DNA from: an uncultured Oscillibacter sp.
GTDB lineage: Bacteria > Bacillota > Clostridia > Oscillospirales > Oscillospiraceae
Length of the DNA: 64,000 nt
Direction of reading: 5' to 3'
Assembly (NCBI GenBank): GCA_910584995.1
Contig: CAJUDW010000003.1
Coordinates: 62,001 to 126,000 of the forward strand
A model generated the notes under the pieces. The model was not told the DNA's origin, did not search any database, and saw only the letters and a list, made by a program, of their open reading frames with translations. Position 1 is the first letter of the stretch, and every line of letters starts with the position of its first letter. Shown piece after piece: positions 48,635 through 56,539 of this stretch. The position numbers and the translations under genes are program-made.

Positions 48635-49768
48635 TTACGGCTCCTCCGCAAAGCGGGCGGGCAAGCCATTGACCTCCACGTTTTCCTCCGCGGGAATCAG
48701 GATGTACTTCTTGCCGTCGATGATCCGGGTCTCCACCAGATAGCTGCACTCCGGATCCACAGATACGGTGGCCTGGGCAGTCCGGATCTCGAATTTGCCT
48801 GCGTCGATGAGATTGGCGGGACTGAGGGCCGAGTTCTCCCCGAACCGCTGTCCGCAGGTCTCCCGGAAGGTCTCCACACGTTCCTCCGGTACGCCGCAGT
48901 CCCGGAGGATGCCCCCGATGTCGTTGGCCGTCACCGCCAGAGGCTCCGGATCCTTGCTCTCCTTGTGCTGGATAATCTGCTCCGCCAGCCGCTCATGGAC
49001 CGTCCGGGCCACCGTCACGCTGCACGACTCCTCCAGGGCCTGGGACAGCGCCTCCTGGAAAAGTTCCCGCTGTTCCGCAGCGGACATGGGGGGATCCGTG
49101 TGGAACACGGCGTCAATGAACTCCTGATGCAGTTCCTCAGGCTTGCGGGCATAAAACAGGGCGTTATAAATATTGGCGGCACGCCCGTCAAAGGCCGGGA
49201 ACAGGAATCCCAGTTCCGGCTGGGACACCACCTGCCCGGCGGTATAGTGGAACTCGTTATCCCCGGGGAAGTAGCCCAGTTCCGCTCTGCCCTCCTTCAC
49301 CGGGCAGACGCAGCAGAGGATATAGGAGAATACCTCTTCGGAGCCGTCCGCCTCCCCATCCTTCCCCCGGCGGGGCACGTCGTAGGCGTCGCTGGCCATC
49401 AGCAGCAGGTAGTTGTCGTCCCCCATATCCAGGGCGTCGATAACCTTCTGGTAAAAGGCAGTCCGGATCTCCCGATCCTGTAAGCCGCTGGAGCGGAGGC
49501 CGGAGAGGAGGCGGTGCTCCTCGCTGTCCGCCACCTGCTGTGTGGAAAAGACAATGTCGATGAGGTTTTTCCCCAGGGTTCCCGACAGGGTCTTTTTCAG
49601 AAGGCCTAGATATTTTTCCGCCTCCTCCTGGGGCATAACTCCCAGGGGCTCGTCCAGGTCAGAGATAATCTTTTTCCCGCTGTTGACAAAACAGCCGTAA
49701 ATCCGGCTGACGGCGCCCTTTTCCGGACGCCAGCGGCGGCGCAGTTCGCCGACTTCTTTCTGATTCAT
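48635..49768 (-). CDS. DUF4317 family protein
   Basis: A 377-residue cytoplasmic protein of the DUF4317 family, found mainly in Clostridia, function unknown. Family-like segments: N-terminal LRRRWRPEKGAVSRIYGCFVN, LMASDAYDVPRRGKDG and SYILCCVCPVKEGRAELGYFPG. No signal or membrane segment. It is transcribed alone, from the promoter at 49893-49921 to the terminator at 48560-48600. CGAGGT lies five bases before the ATG. Confidence 0.85.
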   Translation of the reverse strand: MNQKEVGELRRRWRPEKGAVSRIYGCFVNSGKKIISDLDEPLGVMPQEEAEKYLGLLKKTLSGTLGKNLIDIVFSTQQVADSEEHRLLSGLRSSGLQDREIRTAFYQKVIDALDMGDDNYLLLMASDAYDVPRRGKDGEADGSEEVFSYILCCVCPVKEGRAELGYFPGDNEFHYTAGQVVSQPELGFLFPAFDGRAANIYNALFYARKPEELHQEFIDAVFHTDPPMSAAEQRELFQEALSQALEESCSVTVARTVHERLAEQIIQHKESKDPEPLAVTANDIGGILRDCGVPEERVETFRETCGQRFGENSALSPANLIDAGKFEIRTAQATVSVDPECSYLVETRIIDGKKYILIPAEENVEVNGLPARFAEEP

Positions 49769-49892
49769 GCAGTACCTCGCTTTTCATTGAACACCGCTGT
49801 GCGAATCCGCCCAGACGGCTGGGGATCCCCACGGCGGTTCCTTGGATTTTTTCCCTCCCTCCGCCGTTTCCCGCCGGAGGAAAGCGATTCCT

Positions 49893-49921
49893 ATTGTAGC
49901 GGACCGGGATGAAAAATGCAA
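49893..49921 (-). promoter_or_regulatory. Promoter of the DUF4317 gene with inverted repeat
   Basis: Minus strand: TTGCAT (49916-49921), 17 bases, TACAAT (49893-49898). A 12-bp perfect inverted repeat (GCGGACCGGGAT at 49899-49910 and ATCCCGGTCCGC at 49925-49936) fills the spacer and flanks the -35, which looks like an operator or a terminator for oppA. Confidence 0.65.
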
Positions 49922-49987
49922 TCGATCCCGGTCCGCAAATTCAAATTTTCCCTTATCTGTCCGGAACTTGGCCCTCTCCGGCACAGG

Positions 49988-51676
49988 CTATGCTTTCCGC
50001 TCCAGCACGTTGGAGAAGCTGAACCAGCCCCGGGCGTCCCGGCAGACGCCTGCGAGGGTCTCCCGCACCTCCCAGCCTGTGCCTTCGGTATATAGGGGGG
50101 CCAGGGCGTAGTCCGACAGGATCAGCGCCTCCGCGTCGTGGAGGCAGCCCAGGCGGGCAGAACCGTCCATAGCGGTAGACACGATCGCCATCAGCGTATC
50201 GTAGGCACTGTTGGCATAGCCCACCACATTTTCCGGGCGGCCGGAGATCCAGCGCCGCAGGAAACATTCCGCGTCGTTGGCGTGGGCGGTCAGAGCCAGG
50301 CCCGCCAAATCGTATTCCCCGCTTCCCAGGGCGGCAGCGAGATCTGCGGCAGAAAGGCCCCGGGGCGTCACCTGGATTTGAAGCGTCTCCTGCCACATCC
50401 GGCAGAGGGCCTCCGCAACCGCCTTGTTGTTCCCCTCCTCCGCGTAAAGGAACTCCAGTTCTCCCAGGGCGGCGCCGCTGTCGTAACCGGCATCCGCCAG
50501 CAGGGTCTTGGCCTGGATTGTAGCATTCTCGTAGTTTTCCGGTCTGTTATCCAGAAGGGTTCCGGCAGTCTCCCGGAAATCCTCCTCTTCCTCCCCGCTG
50601 TCCGGCACGCCGGGCGGCACAATGCCCCCCGCGGCCCTGGCGGCAGAACCTGCCGCCTCCGCCAAGGCGTTCCGGTCAATGGCAAGGCACAGGGACTGGC
50701 GGATCAGTATGTCGGACATGGGCTCCCGGTTCCCATTAAACAGGGCCGCGTAGGTCGTCAGTTCCGGTGTAGGCGTCCAGTCCTCCTCCATAGACAACTC
50801 TGCCAGACGCGCCTCCGGCAGGGGGGACACCACATCCACTGTCTGCTCATCGTAAAGGGTCTGGGCCGCCTCCGCCGTACTGGCAAAGTAGAAGATCAGG
50901 GAGGCAGGACGGGCGGCGGTGCTGTAATACCGCTCGTTCGCTATTACGGTGAGGGACGCCCCCTTCGCATAGCCGGAAACCTGATAGGGTCCGTTGGTCA
51001 CCAGGGCCGTGGGATCCCACCACCAGCGGTGTTCCATCTCCCCGCCGGAAGACAGATTGTTCTGCTCGGCAGCCTCCTCCTTCAGCTTTGCCAGCACATC
51101 CTGCCGCAGGGGCATGGTTGCCGGGGAGGTGCAGACCTCCCGGAGGAACCACTCGTGGTTGCCGTTCAGGTTGACAACCAAGGTATTATCATTTTTCGCA
51201 GTCACCTGCAGCTGGCTCATCTCGCCAGAGTTTCTGGCCTCCTCGTAGCCCACCACATTAGAGAGGAGGGCGGCGTAGGGGGACTGGGTGGCGGGGTTTG
51301 CCAGGCGCCGCCAAGCGTAGACGAAATCTGCAGCCCGGACGTTCCGCCCGTCAGACCACTTGGCGCTCCGCAGGCGGAAGGTATATGTAACCGTGCCGTC
51401 CTGGTTCTCCTCCTGCTCCACGCTTTTCGCCATGCCGTTGGTCACGGTGGCCTCGCCGGAGACATCCACGGCTACCCGCATCAGGTTTTCATACAGATGG
51501 TTCAAAATGGTCTGATCCCCCGCCATTTGGGCATAGATGGGATCCAGGGACTCCGGCGTCCCACCCACGCAGACGGAGAGGGTAAACGCCTCGTCCTCCC
51601 CGGCGCAGCCCGCCAGCAACACCAGGCACAGCGCCCCGGACAGCGCCAGGGCGATCAGTCGCTTCCAATTTGCCAT
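49988..51676 (-). CDS. Oligopeptide-binding lipoprotein of an ABC transporter (OppA-like)
   Basis: A 562-residue solute-binding protein, family 5. Lipoprotein signal with lipobox LLAGC (Cys24). Family segments: GGTPESLDPIYAQMAGDQTILNHLYENLMR, TYTFRLRSAKWSDGRNVRAADFVYAWRR and the C-terminal hinge region. It binds peptides or nickel-like ligands outside the cell and hands them to a permease. No permease or ATPase genes adjoin it, so it is an orphan that must borrow a transporter coded elsewhere. Confidence 0.92.
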   Translation of the reverse strand: MANWKRLIALALSGALCLVLLAGCAGEDEAFTLSVCVGGTPESLDPIYAQMAGDQTILNHLYENLMRVAVDVSGEATVTNGMAKSVEQEENQDGTVTYTFRLRSAKWSDGRNVRAADFVYAWRRLANPATQSPYAALLSNVVGYEEARNSGEMSQLQVTAKNDNTLVVNLNGNHEWFLREVCTSPATMPLRQDVLAKLKEEAAEQNNLSSGGEMEHRWWWDPTALVTNGPYQVSGYAKGASLTVIANERYYSTAARPASLIFYFASTAEAAQTLYDEQTVDVVSPLPEARLAELSMEEDWTPTPELTTYAALFNGNREPMSDILIRQSLCLAIDRNALAEAAGSAARAAGGIVPPGVPDSGEEEEDFRETAGTLLDNRPENYENATIQAKTLLADAGYDSGAALGELEFLYAEEGNNKAVAEALCRMWQETLQIQVTPRGLSAADLAAALGSGEYDLAGLALTAHANDAECFLRRWISGRPENVVGYANSAYDTLMAIVSTAMDGSARLGCLHDAEALILSDYALAPLYTEGTGWEVRETLAGVCRDARGWFSFSNVLERKA

Positions 51677-51804
51677 AAACGTTCCTCCCGAATCGGAAAG
51701 CCAGCTCCTGAATCGGCGTTTGCCGGTTCCGCACAGTGTGGCGCATATCTGAAATCCCCTGTCGACGGCTCAGCCGCTTTCGGACAGGGCTAAAATACCC
51801 AAAT

Positions 51805-51833
51805 ATTATAATCGAGACAATGGTTTTTGTAAA
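51805..51833 (-). promoter_or_regulatory. Promoter of the OppA-like gene
   Basis: Minus strand: TTTACA, 17 bases, TATAAT. The leader to the start codon is about 120 bases. Confidence 0.75.
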
Positions 51834-52165
51834 GTAAAACCCGGCCAAAAGGGACATAACCCGACAAATTTAAGGGTTTATTCACAAAATAATCCAGCAA
51901 TTATCTGGGAATTTCACAAAAATACAGCAAATCTTTCTGAACACTCCGCTCCTGCCCATTCGCCGGAGGAGAGCGGTGGAATCCCCCGGCGGCTATCCGG
52001 CGGCCGGCAAGGCTGCACCGTATCCAACCCCTTCAGGCGGCGGTTTCCCTGCCGCGAAACAGCCGGCCTGTATGGCCTTCTGGCAGATATGGGCTTTGCG
52101 CACGGTGGGCTGGCGGCCAGCCTCCAAACATCAATTGCAGCTATGCGGCAGCCCCCGGTATACGG
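51834..52165. other. Intergenic stretch without a gene
   Basis: Open frames here have no ribosome site and match nothing I recognise. GC-rich imperfect repeats of GGCGGC and CCGGC type occur, but no clear element. Confidence 0.4.
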
Positions 52166-52193
52166 AAAAAGGACTGCAGCCGCAGTCCTTTTC
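52166..52193 (-). terminator. Terminator of the DEAD-box gene
   Basis: Stem AAGGACTGC/GCAGTCCTT with a four-base loop, ending on the minus strand in TTTTT. Confidence 0.85.
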
Positions 52194-52254
52194 TCTAAAA
52201 CCAACCGTTCCCCCTGTCCCGCGTTCCGGCAGGCAGGCACATCCGGCAATTCCC

Positions 52255-53412
52255 TTATTCCGCAACAGCCAGATGCCCTTCCCCGTCAAACCGCACAGGG
52301 ACGATCTCATTCCGGGTCTTTTGGGCGATGTCGTCAATCCGGAGTTTGGAGGGGTAATCCGCCACGAACGTCACCGCGACCCCCTGGCGTTTGGCACGGC
52401 CTGTGCGGCCAATACGGTGGACATAGTCCTGATTTTCATCCGGTACATCGCAGTTGAACACAATATCCACATCGTCTATGTCGATGCCCCGGGCCGCCAC
52501 GTCGGTGGACACAAACACCCGAAGCTTTCCCTGCCGGAACTGATCCATTACCTGCTCCCGCCGCTTCTGGGGGATATCCCCGTGGATGCACTCCGCATCC
52601 ACACCCAGCATCTGGAGGAACTTGGAGATCCGCTCTGTGGATCCCTTCGTGTTGCAGAAGGCCATGCAGCGGTCAAAGCCGGTCTCCTCCAGAATCTTGG
52701 CGATGGCGTCGGCCTTTTCGTTCTGGGCCACCTCCATGCGGAACTGCTTGATGTCCGGCTTGTTCTGCTCGTCCTCCCGGACGGTAATCTCCACCGCGTC
52801 CCGCTGGTAGACCCAGGCAATGTCCATGACCTCCCGGGAGATGGTGGCGGAAAACAACCCCAGGTTCCGCCGCTTGTTCATCCGATCCAGCAGGCGGGTC
52901 ACGTCGTGAATGAAGCCCATGTCCAGCATCCGATCCGCCTCATCCAGAATGACGGTCCTTGCAGTATCCACCCGGACCGTGCGGCGCTTCATATGGTCAC
53001 TGAGCCGCCCCGGCGTAGCCACGACAATCTGGGGATGCTTTTTCAGGGTGTCAATCTGCCGCCCGATAGGCGCGCCGCCGTAAAGGCAGACTGTGCGGAT
53101 GCCGGGCTTATAGGCAGCCAAATCTCGCAGTTCATCGGTGATTTGGATGGCCAGTTCCCGGGTGGGGGCCAGGATTACCGCCTGGACCGTTTCATCCTCC
53201 GGATCCGTATGTTCCACAATGGGGATACCGTATGCAAAGGTTTTGCCGGTGCCGGTGGGAGCCTTGGCGATCACATCCTGCCAGTCCATCATGGGCGGGA
53301 TGCAGCCCGCCTGCACCGGGGTGGTCATGGTGATCTGCCGCTGGGCAATGGCCCTGGCAATCTCCGGCGACAGACCCAAGCTGTCAAACCGGACGCCTTC
53401 CGTATATTCCAT
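52255..53412 (-). CDS. DEAD-box RNA helicase
   Basis: A 385-residue ATP-dependent RNA helicase consisting of the two RecA-like domains only. Motifs: Q motif (FDSLGLSPEIARAIAQRQIT...TPVQ), I APTGTGKT (51-58), Ia PTRELA, Ib TPGR, II DEAD (157-160), III SAT, V DVAARGID, VI HRIGRTGR. It lacks the C-terminal RNA-binding extensions seen in CshA or DbpA. Likely roles are ribosome assembly or mRNA turnover. AAGG is a few bases upstream of ATG 53412. Confidence 0.95.
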   Translation of the reverse strand: MEYTEGVRFDSLGLSPEIARAIAQRQITMTTPVQAGCIPPMMDWQDVIAKAPTGTGKTFAYGIPIVEHTDPEDETVQAVILAPTRELAIQITDELRDLAAYKPGIRTVCLYGGAPIGRQIDTLKKHPQIVVATPGRLSDHMKRRTVRVDTARTVILDEADRMLDMGFIHDVTRLLDRMNKRRNLGLFSATISREVMDIAWVYQRDAVEITVREDEQNKPDIKQFRMEVAQNEKADAIAKILEETGFDRCMAFCNTKGSTERISKFLQMLGVDAECIHGDIPQKRREQVMDQFRQGKLRVFVSTDVAARGIDIDDVDIVFNCDVPDENQDYVHRIGRTGRAKRQGVAVTFVADYPSKLRIDDIAQKTRNEIVPVRFDGEGHLAVAE

Positions 53413-53432
53413 AGTCTCTTACCTTCTCTGTC

Positions 53433-53483
53433 ATAATATAAAATTTCATTTTATATTATACCCGGAAAACCGCTTGTTGTAAA
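53433..53483 (-). promoter_or_regulatory. Promoter of the DEAD-box gene with AT-rich palindrome
   Basis: Minus strand: TTTACA (53478-53483), 17 bases, TATAAT (53455-53460). An 11-bp perfect inverted repeat (ATAATATAAAA at 53433-53443 and its complement at 53449-53459) covers the -10 and the likely start site, so it could be an operator or form a hairpin at the very 5' end of the mRNA. Confidence 0.65.
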
Positions 53484-53699
53484 GCGTTGTCCGCCCAAAG
53501 GCGTGCACTCTGCTGGGCTTTTCCACCAGAAGTAAGGAAATTTAGTAAATTTTTGCACAAATTGACGGTATTCGACTGGTTTTTGTGGAGAATTCTTGTA
53601 TATTTTTAGTAAAATTGTGTATTGTGTCCTCAACATTTTCGCCATTTTATGATAAATTATTTTTGTGAGTTCCTATTTGAGCTTCAGGAGGTGTTCAAC

Positions 53700-53915
53700 G
53701 TGGCTGAAATGGATTATGTACGCATTTTGCGTGACCTGCGAGAGGATGCCGACAAGACCCAGACGCAGATCGCTGAGATTTTGGGCACGTCACAGACGAT
53801 GTATGCGCGGTACGAGCGCGGCGCCAATGAACTGCCCATCCACCACCTGATTACCCTAAGCAAATACTACGGCGTCAGCACGGACTACCTGTTGGGTCTC
53901 ACGAAGGAACGCTAA
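53700..53915 (+). CDS. XRE-family helix-turn-helix regulator
   Basis: A 71-residue single-domain DNA-binding protein. The XRE/Cro HTH spans about residues 7-62 (ILRDLREDADKTQTQIAEIL, then TSQTMYARYERG and STDYLLGLT). It starts at GTG 53700, eight bases after AGGAGG; an ATG nine bases later lacks that spacing. It is close to the many small orphan XRE regulators of Clostridia. Its target is unknown. It ends at a terminator two bases after the stop. Confidence 0.88.
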   Translation: MAEMDYVRILRDLREDADKTQTQIAEILGTSQTMYARYERGANELPIHHLITLSKYYGVSTDYLLGLTKER

Positions 53916-53916
53916 C

Positions 53917-53950
53917 GAGGACAGGAATCATCCTGTCCTCTCTCTTTTTA
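53917..53950 (+). terminator. Terminator of the XRE gene
   Basis: A 10-bp perfect stem (GAGGACAGGA and complement, four-base loop) followed by TCTCTTTTT. Confidence 0.9.
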
Positions 53951-53977
53951 TCCAAGGGCATCTCCCGCGCCGCCGTG

Positions 53978-54358
53978 TCAGTTCTCCCCGCAGAGGCGGC
54001 TCCACTGGCAGTCCCCGCAGACGGAGCCCCGGAGGCCTGGCTCCAGAATCTGTGTCTCCACCAGGCGCACAAAGTCCCCATAGGGCAGGATCTGTCCCGC
54101 CCGGAGGCCGCAGAGGGAGAGGGTTTCCCGGTCATAACGGCCTGATTTCTCCCCCGTACTGCAATGGCCCTCCAGATTGTTGGGGCAGGCGGCGCATATG
54201 GCGTCTGCCCCTATAACCAGTTCCACCGGCGTCCCCGGCGTCAGGGCTGCCTGAATCTCTGCCATATGGCGGGTAAACGCCTCGCTGTAGCCCTGTCCGG
54301 CAAAATAGCAGAGGCACATCCCGTGATGGGGCCGCAGGCACAGCGGTTTACTTGACAT
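53978..54358 (-). CDS. DUF1284 cysteine-rich protein
   Basis: A 126-residue protein of the DUF1284 family. It opens with LCLRPHHGMCLCYFAGQGYSEAF, typical of the family. Eleven or so cysteines in pairs (CAACPNN, CGDCQWSRLC) suggest an iron-sulfur or metal site. It starts inside the end of bioY (11-base overlap), so it is made together with the biotin transporter, though a link to biotin is not established. Confidence 0.85.
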   Translation of the reverse strand: MSSKPLCLRPHHGMCLCYFAGQGYSEAFTRHMAEIQAALTPGTPVELVIGADAICAACPNNLEGHCSTGEKSGRYDRETLSLCGLRAGQILPYGDFVRLVETQILEPGLRGSVCGDCQWSRLCGEN

Positions 54359-54896
54359 AGCGGCGCAGGCGGGCGGTAAGAACCAATGCGGCGGAGGCCT
54401 TCCCTAGGTCGGGGAGGATGTAGGGGAGTACATACACCCCCAGGGCCGCCCACAGGGTTGTCCCGGCGGGATCGTAAATCAGGAGCGACCAGCCCAGGCC
54501 GCAGGCGTAGCAGACCGGGAGGCTCAGCAGCATACCGGCGGCCAGCGTCTTCATTTCCCGGTCCCGGAGCCGCTCCAGGCCCCACATCAGCAGGGCGGAA
54601 AGGAGAAAGCCCAGAAAATAACCGCCGGTGTAGCCGAACAGGATGCCCAGGCCGCCGGTGAACCCGGCAAACACCGGCAGTCCCGCCGCACCCAGCAGCA
54701 GATAGACCACCACTGCGGCGGTTCCCCGCCTGCCGCCCAGCATCCCTACAGCCAGAAAAACCCCCAGGGTCTGGAGGGTGAATGGAATGGCTGTGGGAAT
54801 GGAAATCCAGGAACAGACGGCAATCAGGGCTGCGAACACGGCGATATAGGTAATGTCCTGGACCGTCCACGGTTTTGGCGGCGTTTTAGACATCAT
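54348..54896 (-). CDS. bioY: Biotin transporter substrate-binding subunit BioY
   Basis: A 182-residue membrane S-component of the ECF-type vitamin transporters, with about six helices. Family segments: PFTLQTLGVFLAVGMLGGRRG, GLPVFAGFTGGLGILFGYTGGYFLGF and YILPDLGKA. ECF ATPase and T subunits are not nearby and would be shared from elsewhere. ATG 54896 has GGAG seven bases upstream. Its promoter carries a BirA operator, so expression should rise when biotin is short. Confidence 0.95.
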   Translation of the reverse strand: MMSKTPPKPWTVQDITYIAVFAALIAVCSWISIPTAIPFTLQTLGVFLAVGMLGGRRGTAAVVVYLLLGAAGLPVFAGFTGGLGILFGYTGGYFLGFLLSALLMWGLERLRDREMKTLAAGMLLSLPVCYACGLGWSLLIYDPAGTTLWAALGVYVLPYILPDLGKASAALVLTARLRRYVK

Positions 54897-54937
54897 GGCT
54901 GCGCTCCTTCTTCATTTGAGAATTGGTATCATGATCA

Positions 54938-54966
54938 TTCATAGCACAAATCCCTCATTCTGTCAA
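54938..54966 (-). promoter_or_regulatory. Promoter of bioY
   Basis: Minus strand: TTGACA (54961-54966), 17 bases, TATGAA (54938-54943) with a TGC extension. Confidence 0.8.
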
Positions 54967-54990
54967 CCCAGAAAAATTGATGGTTTACGT
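54960..54990. promoter_or_regulatory. BirA (biotin repressor) operator
   Basis: CTGTCAACC, 13 bases, GGTTTACGT. Each arm matches 8 of 9 bases of the BirA consensus half-sites (wTGTmAACC and GGTTkACAw). It overlaps the bioY -35, so bound BirA would block the promoter. The spacer is one or two bases shorter than common. Confidence 0.7.
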
Positions 54991-55029
54991 TTCCCGCCTC
55001 TCCGCAGTGGCCCACCGCACGGGGCAAAA

Positions 55030-55060
55030 CAAGTCCGGCAGCTATCCGCTGCCGGACTTG
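55030..55060 (-). terminator. Terminator of the second sigma operon
   Basis: A 13-bp perfect stem (CAAGTCCGGCAGC and complement, five-base loop), ending on the minus strand in TTTTG. Confidence 0.8.
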
Positions 55061-55123
55061 TCTGCTGAAGTGGGCTATCAAAAATGCAGGCGGCTTTTTG
55101 ACAGCGGATATCCTCCGAGAGGC

Positions 55124-55801
55124 TTATTCCTCCACATCCGCAGCGGCGGAGGATCTGGTCTCCGTTTCAACACTCTGCACGGATCCGTCTTCCGCCACAT
55201 AGCTGCCGCTGACTGTGACGAAGGTCTCCCCGTCGCCGTCCTCCCTGTGTTCGCCTGCCACGGCATAGACTGTCACGTTTCCTTCTCCGTCCACGCTCTT
55301 CTGGCTCACGGTCAGATCCCCGGGAACACCGGTGATCTTCACCTCCATTGCGCCCCTCTCCAGGCCGCCATTCTCGATGGCCGTATTGAGTTCGCACTCA
55401 AAGGTATAGCTGCCGTTTTCCAGCAGGGAATCAGTGATGTCTACATCCCCGCTGTCCGTCTGGATATAGACCCGGCCGTCCTCCTCCCGGACCAAATCGC
55501 CGTCAACAGCGGTAACGAAGAAGCGGTTGCCCTCATCGTCCATCAACTCCATACGGTTCTCATCCATGGAGAGGATGTGGAACATGATCCCGTTCAACAG
55601 CATCCCGTCTGTGGCTGCGTTGGCTGCCGCGGCAGTGACCGCCAGGGCCATGGTCATGACCGCGGCAATGGCCGCGCCCCGCAAAAGCTTGGGAATCCGG
55701 ATTTTCTTCTGCTTTTCCATCATGTGAAAGACCTCCTTCTTTGCCTCGTCGGAGGCGCAAAGCCGGGAGAAGGTTTCACGGTACAAATCCTTGTCAATCA
55801 T
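55124..55801 (-). CDS. Membrane-anchored anti-sigma-like protein
   Basis: A 225-residue protein. A short cytoplasmic segment (about residues 1-40, LYRETFSRLCASDEAKKEVFHMME) is followed by one membrane helix (about 43-62) and an acidic extracytoplasmic domain of about 160 residues rich in beta-type sequence and Thr/Val (VTVSGSYVAEDGSVQSVE). This is the layout of anti-sigma proteins paired with ECF factors in Clostridia. Its start overlaps the sigma stop by four bases (ATGA), so the two are translationally coupled. Confidence 0.7.
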   Translation of the reverse strand: MIDKDLYRETFSRLCASDEAKKEVFHMMEKQKKIRIPKLLRGAAIAAVMTMALAVTAAAANAATDGMLLNGIMFHILSMDENRMELMDDEGNRFFVTAVDGDLVREEDGRVYIQTDSGDVDITDSLLENGSYTFECELNTAIENGGLERGAMEVKITGVPGDLTVSQKSVDGEGNVTVYAVAGEHREDGDGETFVTVSGSYVAEDGSVQSVETETRSSAAADVEE

Positions 55802-56271
55802 AGGCTTTCTGCCTCCTTCAATTTCAGTCTCAGCTGTCCCCTGGCCCGCATGAGCCAGGTCTGGACGGTGGACGTCTTGGCCCCCATCAATCCCGCTATC
55901 TCCTGGACGGAGTAGTCCTCATAGTAATAGAGGTACACCGCCGCCCGGTATTTCGGCGGGAGAGCCATCACCTGCCGGTACAACTCCGACTGGGCCGGGA
56001 TGTCGAAAACCGCGATCTCCGGTGCCTCCTCCAGGGGCCCGGTCCGCCGCCAGGGGGAGCGCAGCAGGCGCCTGCACTCATTCACAGCCACCCGGACCAG
56101 CCAATACCGCTGGTGCTCCGGAGAGTCGAAGGGTTTTTTCTGGGTATAGAGTTTCAGCAGCGTTTCCTGCATGACATCCTCCGCATCGGCGCGGTTGCGC
56201 AGATAACTGAACGCCAGACGGAAAATCATGTCGGCGTACTGCTCTACCGCTGCCTCAAAACCGCTGTCCAT
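55798..56271 (-). CDS. RNA polymerase sigma factor, sigma-70 family (ECF type)
   Basis: A 157-residue factor with region 2 (YADMIFRLAFSYLRNRADAEDVMQETLLKLYTQ) and region 4 (LPPKYRAAVYLYYYEDYSVQEIAGLMGAKTSTVQTWLMRARGQL). GAGGTG lies five bases before ATG 56271. It heads a two-gene operon with the membrane-anchored partner and ends at the terminator at 55030. It is distinct in sequence from the ECF factor at 27598. Confidence 0.9.
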   Translation of the reverse strand: MDSGFEAAVEQYADMIFRLAFSYLRNRADAEDVMQETLLKLYTQKKPFDSPEHQRYWLVRVAVNECRRLLRSPWRRTGPLEEAPEIAVFDIPAQSELYRQVMALPPKYRAAVYLYYYEDYSVQEIAGLMGAKTSTVQTWLMRARGQLRLKLKEAESL

Positions 56272-56478
56272 AGTTTCACCTCGACTCCTCTTTGGGAACT
56301 TGAGCGGCGTCCGCCGCCGGAAAGGCCTTTCTATGGGGAATATCCGCCAGGGCCGGAAAAAATCTCACAGAAATGGGAATTCTCCGAAAAATTTTTTCCG
56401 GCCTGCCGGAAGGTATGCAGCAGTATACGGCCTTTGGTTGAAAAACGCCTTAAAACCGGCAATAATTTCCCCTAAAAT

Positions 56479-56518
56479 GGCAAAAAACTTCCCGACTCTG
56501 GCCGGGAAGTTTTTTGCC
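56479..56518 (-). terminator. Terminator of the glycogen operon
   Basis: A 16-bp perfect stem (GGCAAAAAACTTCCCG and complement, eight-base loop) with six A and six T in the arms, so it can end transcription from both sides. It lies 22 bases after the glgP stop. Confidence 0.85.
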
Positions 56519-56539
56519 TATGCAATTGGAGCCGTCCGT

